Assembly: GCF_033568475.1 (NCBI RefSeq)
Contig: NC_133123.1
Coordinates: forward strand, 25,344,622 to 25,408,621
Length of the DNA stretch: 64,000 nt
Direction of reading: 5' to 3'
DNA from: Henckelia pumila
Taxonomy: Eukaryota; Streptophyta; Magnoliopsida; Lamiales; Gesneriaceae
Of this stretch, positions 1 to 10,600 are shown in pieces; positions within the stretch are counted from its first letter, which is position 1; each line of letters starts with the position of its first letter. The position numbers and the translations under genes were made by a program. Under the pieces are notes generated by a model that was not told where the DNA came from, did no database searches, and saw nothing but the letters and a program-made list of their open reading frames with translations.

Positions 1-1510
1 TTCGCGAAAAAAATCTATAATTAATTTTAATCGTTTTATATCTTGATTTTGTATCTCGATCGATATTCACAATTTTAGTTTTAGGTATATTTCAAATTTT
101 ATTCTTCTCATTAAAATTGTTGACGTAACATGATTTGGATACATATTTTAATGTGCCACGTTACAATGGAAAAGGGGAAAATAAACCAAAAAGAACAAAG
201 CCAAAGTTCATTATTTTTATAATCTACTCCATAATTACAAAGCGGTGAAAAAAGGAAAAAAAAAAAAAGAAAAGGAAAAAGGAAAAGGAATTGCATCCCC
301 CGTACGTACTCTAAATTCTGTATAACTTTGCTTATAATTTTTCTAGTGCAAGTGTCTATTATTTTTATAAAGATTAACTTTAAAGTACCGCATTATCAAT
401 ATTGTAACGTTAAATTTCTAATATAAATGTGTATTTGAATATGTGCTTAACACACACACACACATTATATATATTATTTATAAGATTTACGAACCGATCG
501 AGACAGCACGAGAAAAGATGGCTCGGGTGTTCTATATATACTTGTTCCATTGTAAATAATTTTTCGGGTTTGCATAGCAAATTCATATCCGATCCTGGTG
601 TATTTCATTTATCGAGAAAATATTTTTGTCGTGATTTTTAGCATTCGATAAAGAACATTTTAAAATAAATATTATAAATATAAATCTCTCACATTACGCC
701 TCTTTAAATCCAAGTGTGATGATATATATCGAAAGTCTTACATTTGGGATGTAAGAAACATCTTCCACACATGAGTGGTACTAATTTTCACTTAGTTTTT
801 TTTTTAATTAAAATGATGATGTGACATATAACTTCTATCGGTATTCTATTGAAAAAGGACTAAAAAGTGAAGACGAAACCTAATTTACTAACTAAAAACT
901 GTGACTTAGAAAATGTATCGAACTGAAAATGAGAAATGACCAAATTATAATTGGACTGTACTAATAATTTTTCACCTAATTATGGCTCTGGTAGTCGGTA
1001 GAGTTGTTATTATTACTCTTATATATAATAATATTATTTTCTAAAGTTTAATTAATGCTTACTTTGTTTTAAATAATTAAACTTGCTCCCCAACTTGTCG
1101 TACGAACAAGCCCACTTGTTATAGTGGGGTTTCTTTTTCTTAATTACGTTGTTTTTTTCCTTTTAGAAAATTTCTAAAATGAATTTTTACCTGCGTTTGA
1201 ATTCTATTAAACGATGGAAAATGCAAGTAGTAGTGCAAGTTGGCAATAGGGCTTTAAATTGAAGTTGTTCCTTTCGCTTTGGAATAGCTAGCATCTTTTA
1301 CTTGGCTAATATTACGATTATTTATAATATAATATAAAAGGAAATGCATTCATTTGCATTAAAGAATAGAACATTTTATGTTCATAATTGAAAGGTTTTA
1401 TTCTTTCTTTTTGGTTGTTTAAGGTGAACTAGAAATATTATAACTTAAATAATTATTCCAATTTGCTAAATATTAATATATCTTAATTTGTATAATTTTT
1501 TCACATAAAA
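1..1510. other. Gene-free AT-rich stretch
   Basis: No coding region can be supported here. The stretch is AT-rich, with a purine-rich A/G tract near 247-290 and a short CA run near 450-465. Its open reading frames are short, low in complexity and resemble no protein I know. Confidence 0.6.
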
Positions 1511-1513
1511 ATG

Positions 1514-1795
1514 TAGGAAAAATTGTATTTTTAGTCATGTATTTATTCCTATTTTCAATTGTGATTTTGATCTTTTATTATCTCAAATTTCAGATTTAAT
1601 CGCAATATATTTTTGGTTATTTATTTATTTTTTAATTTTATTTATTTTTTTAGATGCGAGTCATGCGACGCTGACTCCTGGAGTGCTACATTAGAAATAT
1701 AAATTAAAATAAATAAAATTACAAAAAATAAATAAATCAAAAGATATATGCCTAAAACTAAAATTTATAACATAAATAACTAAAATCGCAAAAAA
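1514..1795. mobile_element. MITE-like inverted-repeat element (degenerate)
   Basis: The left part reads ggaaaaattgtatttttagtc and the right part ends in a complementary block around actaaaatcgcaaaaa. The centre holds a GC-richer patch with 'gcgacgctgactcc'. This is the same layout as the better preserved element at 6488-6800. No clear target duplication was found, so the borders are approximate. Confidence 0.45.
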
Positions 1796-2872
1796 AATAA
1801 ATAAAATACATGCATACTCACATACATACATAACTATATATATATCAGCTAGAGCGCAAAAAATTTAAATGTGTTCAGTGATCATATATTTATATATACT
1901 AGTAAAAGTCACGTGCGTTGCACGTGGAAACACTTTTTATTATCGATAAACGTTGTTAAATAAATGAGTTGAGATAAACATTCAGTTAGTTAATAATTTT
2001 CATGATATTTTAGTAAATATTAAATTCAATGAAATATGATATTTACAAAATGTATTATAAAATGAGTGCGAAGAATCTTTGTTTAAGGATTTTATATGTT
2101 ACAAGTCTAATTGAATTTATAGACGATGTTGCAAATAATAGTTGTAACAAATAGTACTATAATTTTGTATAAATTAGACATTGATGAAAATATATAATTT
2201 GATTTCATGACATATTTTATCACTACTGATTTTGAAAAAATAATAATAATACAGATAATGCATTCTAAACTTTAAATTAAATTACAACGTCTTTTCTTTC
2301 TTTACATAACCATTTTTCTTTTTTGACGATTTTTTTCATTTGTCATCCATTATTTATTCTTTAAAAAATTAATTCTCTCATCAACTTCGATAATAATTCT
2401 TGTGATGTTTTTTCTATCAATTATTTTTGTTTTTTATATCTTTATTCTTTGATTCTTTGTTGGATTATGCTGAAATAATTATTTACAAGACTATAAATAA
2501 TTTCATTGTCTCCAACCAAATAATTTCACTGTCTCCAACCTCAATTCTTGTGTTATTATCTTCTATTACTTGTAATTCAATATCGTAAATAATCAATGTA
2601 TTATTGAACATTTTTTTATATTTTTAATTTCATGATAATTTGTTTGAAATCTACTATTGCAATAATTTTTGTTGCTAAATTTTTGCTTGAATTTTGAATG
2701 CTTTTGATTAAAAATGTTAACATTTCGTCTTGTATTTCAACTGTCTTATCCATTTTGAGAATAAATGTATATTCTTTTTTAATTTAATATCTCTAAAATT
2801 TTGTAGTATATTGAAGTGATGATGTTGTTCTATAAAAAAGAATATTTTATTAATAATTTGTAATAATATATA

Positions 2873-3112
2873 GGACCGAGCGCTAGTTCCTGCTTTACCA
2901 AAAACTATAACTGGCGGTTATAGTGCAACTCAAATCTTTTAAACCGCACGACAGCCAAGCGTCATGGTTCAATTGTTTTACCAAGCAAAAATAATTATTG
3001 CACTCAACAATCTTCATTGCACTCCTTCTAATCAATGAGAATCGAAGTCATTACCTTAGCTCTGATACCAATTGTAGGACCGATCACTTGTCACTTTACC
3101 AAAAGCTTACAG
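2873..3112 (-). mobile_element. TRIM-like LTR retrotransposon remnant
   Basis: Two related blocks begin with taggaccga (about 2873 and 3077), and both continue into 'tttaccaaaa'. Just before the second block lies gctctgataccaatt; its complement is the TGGTATCAGAGC primer-binding site for initiator methionine tRNA. LTR edge, primer site and a very short interior of about 0.2 kb on the minus strand suggest a decayed TRIM or truncated Copia element. No outer LTR boundaries were resolved. Confidence 0.45.
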
Positions 3113-3217
3113 TTTAAATGTTCATCACTTACAGTCATCGTTATTTTATAGCTATATATATTAATAATACATTATCAATAAATCATGTTATCAATATTGA
3201 TATTGATTTTTATGTAA

Positions 3218-3456
3218 TTATTAACTCGAGTTTCCATTATTTGGTAGATTAATATTGAGCAAGATTATGACATGTTTGGTGCAATTCATTTGTCTTATTT
3301 TCTTTCTTATGTATGTATACTTTGAATCGATATGATTTATTATGTATTTGCTAATAAGTGAGATATGTTAATCCAATTAAATAAAATATTTATTTTATAA
3401 TATTCTAATTTATGTGTTAATTAATTGTTTTATGAGTATTGATTTATGTAGTAGTA

Positions 3457-3522
<66 letters not shown>

Positions 3523-5700
3523 CATTCTAAACCTTAATTTAAATTATTAATAAATATTTTTTTTCCTCTATATGTTTTTTTTTTTTATCTCTTTCACGAT
3601 TTTTTTTCATTTATCATGCATTATTTTTCCTATATGAAAAAGTCAATATTCTTATCATATTTATTAATAGAAATTTATATAATGGGTCTGGACAAACGCG
3701 AAGACTCACCGGAACCTGTTTGTGAACATGTTTGGGCGAGTCTAAACTTGTCTCTCCGGGGCGTGTTTAATACAAGGCTAAGTTTAGACCCGATTCATTA
3801 TCATCCCTTTATTGAAGTGTTGTCGTTCTTTAAATAAATTATATTTTATAATAATTGATAATATATATACTATTTGAAAGAAAAATTATTACATGATTAG
3901 TTATAGAATCAATATAATCTTTAACATTACAACTATAATAAAAAAATTTGTAATATTTTCGAACAATATAACACCCGTGTTTTAATAATTTTTTTATCAT
4001 TTATAGTCATAATTATTTTATATCTACATTAGCAATTTAGAATAGGACATTATCAATAAGTCATGTAAGCTTATAAATATAGTATTTAATGTAGTTTACC
4101 TTGTCACAATATTGATATTAAAACCTATGCAATTATTACAGTTCTATTGTTTTCTTAATTAATATTGAGCAATTATGGTTTGTTTCGTATTATGAATTCG
4201 TCTTATTTTCTAACTCATGTATGTATGCTTTCAAGCAATATTATTTATTATGTATTTTTTAATAAGTGAGATAAGTTAATTAAATTAAATATTTATTTTG
4301 TAATTTCTTATCTTTTGTGTTGATTATTTATTTTTTAACTATTCATTTATCAAAAACAAATATAATATAGATAATGCATTCTAAGTTTTAATTTAAATTA
4401 TTGCGCAATTATTTTTTTCTTTTATATTTTGAATTTTTCTCTCTCATTTTTTTCCCATCTTCCATCCGTTTTTTATTTCTCTATGAAAGAATCAATTATT
4501 AACTCGATTTTCCATCATTTGGTTGATTAATAGTGAGCTAGTATGACATGTTTGATATCGTGCATTTGTGTAATTTTTTTATTATGTATGTATGTTCTGA
4601 ATCTATATGATTTATTATGTATTTGCTAATAAGTGAGATATGCTAATCAAATTAAATAAAATATTTATTTTGTAATGTTTTAATTTATGTGTTAATTACT
4701 TGTTTTACGAGTATTGATTTATCTAATAATAATAATAATAACATATATAATGCATTCTAAACCTTAATTTAAATTATTAATAAATATTTTTTCCTCTATA
4801 TGTTGATTTTTTTTTTATATCTATTTCACGATTTTTTTTTCTATTTATCATGCATTATTTTTTCTCTATGAAAAAATCAATATTCTTATCATCTTTATTA
4901 ATAGCAATTTCTATTGTGGGTCTGGCCAAATGCGAAGACCCACCCGGATCTGTTTGTGAACACATCTGGGCAAGTCTAAAATCGTCTCTCCGGGCGGGTT
5001 TGATACAAGGCTAAGTTTAGACGCGATCCATTATCATCCTTTTATTGAAGTGTTGTCGTTCTTTAAATAAAATATATTTTATAATAATTGGTAATATATA
5101 TTATTTGAAAGAAAATTATTACATGCATGTTTAGTTATGGAATCAATATAATTTTTAACATTGCAACTAATAAAAAAATTTGTAATATTTTTGAACAATG
5201 TAACCCCCGAGTTTCAATATTTTTATCATTTATGGTTATCATTATTTTATATCTGCATTAACAGTTTAGAATAAGACATTTTTAATAACTCATGTAAGCT
5301 TATAAATATAATAATTAATGTAGTTTTATCTTGTCACAATATTGATATTGAAACATATGCAATTATTATAGCTAGTGTTTTCTATTGTTTTCTTGATTAA
5401 TATTGAACAATTATGGTTTGTTTCGTATCATGAATTCGTCTTATTTTCTAACTCATGTATGTATGTTTTCAAGCAATATTATTTATTATGTATTTGTTAA
5501 TAAGTGAGATAAATTGATTAAATCAAATATTTATTTTGTAATTTCTTATCTTATGTACTGTTGATTATTTATTTTGTGGCTATTGATTTATGGAAAACAA
5601 ATGTAATATAGATAATGCATTCTAAACCTTAATTTAAATTATTCTACAATTATTTTTTATTTTTATATTTTGAATTTTTCCCTCTCACTTTTTTTCCATT
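3218..5700. repeat. Tandem pair of ~1.25-kb AT-rich units with internal subrepeats
   Basis: Unit 1 (about 3218-4497) and unit 2 (about 4498-5700) align along most of their length. Both contain a GC-richer landmark starting tgggtctgg (3682 and 4917) and running into ctaagtttagac. Each unit also has a second, shorter block sharing 'attaatattga', 'attatgtatt' and 'ataatgcattcta', so the unit has its own internal duplication. A more diverged fragment of the same block lies near 2260-2400. The units are non-coding. Confidence 0.7.
3453..3520. repeat. (TAA)n microsatellite
   Basis: About twenty TAA/ATA triplets follow a short TAG run inside repeat unit 1. The matching place in unit 2 (near 4725) has only about six triplets. 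This length difference explains most of the offset between the two units. Confidence 0.9.
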
Positions 5701-6231
5701 CTAATATTTTTTATATTTAAATATGAACTAATGATATAATTATTTACCTCAATAGGTCCTTACACAAATTAAAATATATAAGATGTTTTTAAAAAATATA
5801 TTTATTCAGTCTACAAACAAATAAAAATCAAGTATATGGTGTTTCAATTTTTTAACAAACTAATAGTATTTAATTAATATTTTTGTGGAATTTTTTAAAA
5901 AATATTTGTGGAAAAAATATATTCACTTTATATACAAAAAAATAAAAAAACAAAGTATTTTGGTATTTTAATTTATCTAAAAACTGAATCCTAATACGCA
6001 CACAATTTGTCAATTTTGACATTATCATAATAATCGATTATACATATAATAGAAATATTGATTTACGTTTATGCCCTAACTAAAATGTTGTTTTTACTTT
6101 TATAACCTTATATATTTTTATATGGTTTTACTTATAGAATTATGACAAAGTTGTTATTTCACAATTGTAAAATTTGACATTTTATTCACACTTTTAAATA
6201 TGTATTTAAATAGGTATAGATATATATATAT

Positions 6232-6232
<1 letters not shown>

Positions 6233-6268
<36 letters not shown>
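6233..6268. repeat. (AT)n microsatellite
   Basis: An alternating AT tract lies immediately outside the inferred 5' end of the Helitron-like block. Confidence 0.85.
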
Positions 6269-6272
<4 letters not shown>

Positions 6273-6487
6273 TAATGTGTTCATGATATTGATTGCATGC
6301 ATAGAAACTAACTATAAATATAAATCAAATATACAAATTTTTTGTAAGAAATAAAATCAATATTGTTTAATTATTCTAACATATCATCAAGTGAATTATA
6401 TATATACATATATATTTTATATAAATCAATTGGTATATATTTATTTAAATTTAAATCAATAAAATAGAAAAACATTCATAAAAGTTG

Positions 6488-6800
6488 GGAAAAATTTCTT
6501 TTTTGGTCCTATATGTTTGTTACTTTGCGATTTCAGTCATTTAGATTTTCAGATTTCAGTTTTAGTCCGTTATCTTTTTTTTTTGGAAATTTTAGTCATT
6601 TTTCCGACGTGGGGCTGACGTGGCATCAAATCAATGCTGATGTGGAGCTGACGTGTACAGTGTCACGTAAGCATTTTTGAATAAAAAAGGACCGAAATTG
6701 CCAAAAATCAGAACATACAGGACTAAAACTGAAATGTGAAAACATAGAGGACCAAAATCGCAAAGTGACAAACATACATGATTAAATTTGTAATTTTTCC
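6488..6800. mobile_element. Mutator-type MITE with 9-bp target duplication
   Basis: The element is bounded by ggaaaaat and its complement atttttcc. Its inverted arms are roughly 85-100 bp and share blocks such as 'actttgcgattt' and 'tcagttttagtcc'. A perfect 9-bp direct repeat, taaaagttg, flanks it at 6479-6487 and 6801-6809. Nine-base duplications and long terminal inverted repeats are typical of Mutator-like elements. It has no coding capacity. It is the reference copy for a family seen many times in this window, mostly in introns and flanks of the TBL genes. Confidence 0.78.
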
Positions 6801-6809
6801 TAAAAGTTG

Positions 6810-7662
6810 AAACGGGGCCAATTCTTTATTTTGATAATATATAACAACACTAACATATATAAACTATAATAAAAAAATTATACTCTACGTACCGAAAATA
6901 TTATGAACAATATTACAGCTTTTCAAGTTATTTGATAAAACAAATTATTTATTCCTTTAATCAAATTTTCACACAATCTTTTAAAAATAAAATTTATGTC
7001 TAACATAATTAAATGCGCTCTATTTAAATTAAAAGCTTTAGTACTATTATAAAATTAAAAATATTAATATAATAAAAATGAATTTTGTGTATAATTATTG
7101 GTATTCAAAAAACAAAAAGAAAAGATTACAATATATAAATATGTTAATTACAGACTAAAATATTGAAGTAATTATGTATATTTTAACCTTTATAAACTTT
7201 TCAATATAAAATTCAGCCTCAACACTCAAAGTCCGGTCCTTGCTACGGGCCCGACTGCTCCACGGTGGTCTTCAAATGGTAGTGTTTGTGAGAGTATGTA
7301 AACACTTTTTGTTTTTTTTTAACAAAATTTTGATAAGGAAAAACTGAGAAGTGTTTACTAGATATTCTGATCTCAAACACTACTTTACTAATGAGTAATG
7401 CATTGATATTGTAAAGTTCCATATACATCATACACAAAAAAACCAAAACAAAAACGAAAAAGAAATTTTGTAGCTCCAAAACTATTAATAATAAATTGAT
7501 TAATATAAATTTATGCATGTATGCATATGCACTATGTATAATTTGTCATTGTCCCATAAATATTTTTTTTTTTTGCTTTAATTTGGTTGATCTCCTGCAT
7601 GATGTTTCTTGCTTCCCACGTACATCTTCCCGTGAATCGAATCCTCCGAAATGTCCATTGCT
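6810..7662. other. Gene-free 3' flank of TBL gene A
   Basis: AT-rich sequence with no supportable ORF. It lies downstream of the TBL A stop codon on the minus strand, so the 3' UTR and polyadenylation site must lie in the part near 7500-7662. I could not fix a single polyadenylation signal. Confidence 0.5.
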
Positions 7663-10600
7663 TCATGGATAAAAGAGCTTAGCGAAGACGAATTCATTCC
7701 AGGTATCAGGAACCCCAGGCAGGCACCAATGCACACAATCCGCGTAGCTCATGGGATTGGCAATCTGTTGGGGAGTTAAAGGAACCCACTGTTTCTTGTA
7801 TATAGACGAATGCGCGTCTTTCCGGTAACCCGAAAGCTGTGTCACGTTGAGAAACATGATGGGAAACTTTGATCTGCTGAAAACTTGGGAAATGACTCTC
7901 ATTATAGGCTTGCTGCACTCGTATCCCCAGTAGCTTGGATCATCTATCAAATCCGTCTCGTTGTAGCAGTTCCCGTCTGGAACCCCTCCCCATTCACTAC
8001 TCCTGCATGCATTGTTTTTTAATCTTAGTATATAGACCATTTTTTGTGATGTTATCGGTCAATTCCCGATTTATTTATTTATTTTTTTAGAGTTCTTATG
8101 TGACACCATAAAATAATTAATGATATTGAACCAAAAAAACTGCTAACATGGAGTCGGACATTGCTGATAAGCGTTCCAATGAAAAATGAGTACGTAACAT
8201 TTTTTAAAAATGTAAATTAATGGACGCGAGGACCAAAAATATAAAATGAGCAAGTTATAGTAACTAATGTGACTTCTCCTAAAAAAAAAAAATTCTAATA
8301 CATGTAATTTTGTATTTAACTACAAATTAAATTTACCAGTGTTCCAAGTAGCTTACTTTTGATGAAAAGGTGACATGCTAGTGAAAAATACTCTTGTTTT
8401 TTTTGGATCCATATTTCTCTCACACCAATCCAGCATGCCCTCCATTGCCAATCCATATGCTTCCTCTGTTCGCACCTTCACTATGTCTTTTACTTCATCT
8501 TCAAAAGAACCTCGCCTGTGTTTTTTTTATTTATTAATAATTATATATGGATACATAGGATTTACAGTACTATTTTAAGACAATAAAGTAGGTTTTTTTT
8601 TTTTTGCTGAGAGGTTTGTTATAATGAGACCTCGAAACATGGATAGATGATCTCATTCAAATATAGGAAATTGGTCAGAATTGTCCAAATCAGTTGGATC
8701 AGTTGAGACTATCTAGGCCTATCGAGTTGGCATGCCTCATCCTGTTAAATGGGTGGGTTGGGTTGTGAAATTTTCAACCCGTCGGCCCAAATGACATATG
8801 GGTCGGCTTGCACAACCTAGCTCGCTAAATGATGGGATGTGACAGCACGTTTTCATGGATCTAAATTTGGGTTAGCTGATACGAGTATAAAATAGGGTTG
8901 AAGAAAGAAACTTACAAAATATTGATATACTCAACGCCTTTGGCCCACCACACGTAACAACCGAAGACAAGTATATCGACTCCTTTCCAGTGTTTGCCAT
9001 GCACGTCTATGGACCCTTTACGAATTACTCTCTCCGTTATTTTTTCTGTTGTTGGGTGATCCGCGTTTGATTCTAGTAGAAGGGGTGCCCAGTAGAACTC
9101 TACCGTCGCGTTATAATCCTGAAAACATTATCAAAACCATGTTTAAAAACATCGAAAACTATATATATTGCGAAAATCCTTTCATAAGTTGTCCTGTTTG
9201 GGACTTTGGTCTCGTAAGCCAGCAAAGTTTGGTTATAGTACAATAACTTTTTTTTTCCCTATGCTTAGATGACACTGGATGTGTTAGTAATTTCCAGTAC
9301 TATCATGTCAACGGTCGATGGAAAAAATGAAAAGTTAAAAAAAAGAAGAAGAATTTATATGACGATGCATATATACCTCGGCAGTAAAAACCATATTAGA
9401 CCCCGAAGTTTTCAGGGACTTGGCATTTTTGGCTACGGCTCTATGGAGCAAGCATACCATGGAAATGTATTGTCCCCGATTCAGAGAATCGCCGACGAAC
9501 ATCATCCGTTTTCCTCGAAGCGATTCCATAAATAATGTTGCGTTGAACCTGTATGATCACAATCAAATCTATATCAATTTTTTAGTAGAAGTCATATTTT
9601 TTATTTCAAACATCTAAATCACATCCTTCCTTTTTAAGTCAACTTTAATTTGCATTTCAATTTGCAAATAATGTTTGGCTAAAGATTTGCTCTTCCTTGA
9701 TAACATATTACTATAAAGTTAGGGAAAAATAAGTTTTTTGATCCAATATAACTTTACCCCCTTGGGTTTTGGTACATTAACTTTTTCGATGTAGATTTTG
9801 GTACAATAACTTTGAATTTTTCGTGTTTTTTATCCAACTGCATACGTGTCAGCTTCTGATTGGTTCATGTCATAATTTTGGACCAATGAGAAATCAACAC
9901 GTATGCAGTTGGACCAAAAAATACTGAAAATACAAAGTTAGTGTATCAAAAACCACATCAAAAAAGATAATGGACCAAAACCAAATCATGGACAAGTTAA
10001 TGGACCAAAAAACTTATTTTCCCTAAAGCAAGCGAACCCTTCTGTTTTTAGTTTCTTTTTTGGGTGTTTTTTCCCCTGTAATTCCAGAATTTTTTTTCAT
10101 TAGCCAAAAAAGGGTTAAAAACTTGTGAAAAATAAAACAAAAGGAAAGGAAAAATGCTCCGGCTTCTCAATAATCGACTCTTAAACCATAATTAATAAAT
10201 AAACCGTTTTTCCCAATTTACATGGATACGGCATCCAAATTTTGGTTGTTAAAGAACGACCATTAAAAATAAATTAAGAATTAACACCACGTTATTTTAC
10301 TTTTGGTTCTATATTTTGTTCTAATTTCAATTTCATGCGTTCCGCGAATTATAGTATGAACTTTTTTTTTTTGTGGGAAACATGCAATTTTGGTTCTATA
10401 TGTTTGTTATTTTGCGATTTCGGTCTTCTACGTTTTTTTATTTCAATTTTAGTCCTGCATATTTTAAATTTTGACAATTTTGGTCTTTTTCTTCGAAAAT
10501 GCTTACATGACACTATACACGTCAGCTCAACATCAGCATTGCATTGGTACCACATCAGCGCCATATCAAAAAAAATGACTAAAATTGCCAAAAAAATAAA

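Larger units (their letters stand above)
1899..6220 (-). mobile_element. Candidate non-autonomous Helitron
   Basis: Read on the minus strand, the block begins with TCTATACC at 6220, preceded by A, and ends in CTAG at 1899, followed by T. Seven bases before the CTAG lies a perfect hairpin, CACGTGC-aac-GCACGTG (1910-1926). A TC start, a CTRR end, a short hairpin near the 3' end and insertion between A and T are the defining structural marks of Helitrons. There is no Rep/helicase ORF, so it would be non-autonomous. It holds a TRIM remnant and AT-rich tandem repeats. The two ends could belong to different copies, because only the termini identify it. Confidence 0.5.

Noticed and set aside
3453-3520. 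CRISPR-like array
   Set aside because: It is an uninterrupted (TAA)n microsatellite in a plant nuclear context with no spacers.
7706-7918. Short minus-strand ORFs over TBL exon regions as separate genes
   Set aside because: They are other-frame shadows of TBL exon 6; the frame with the DxxH motif is the one continuous with the other exons.
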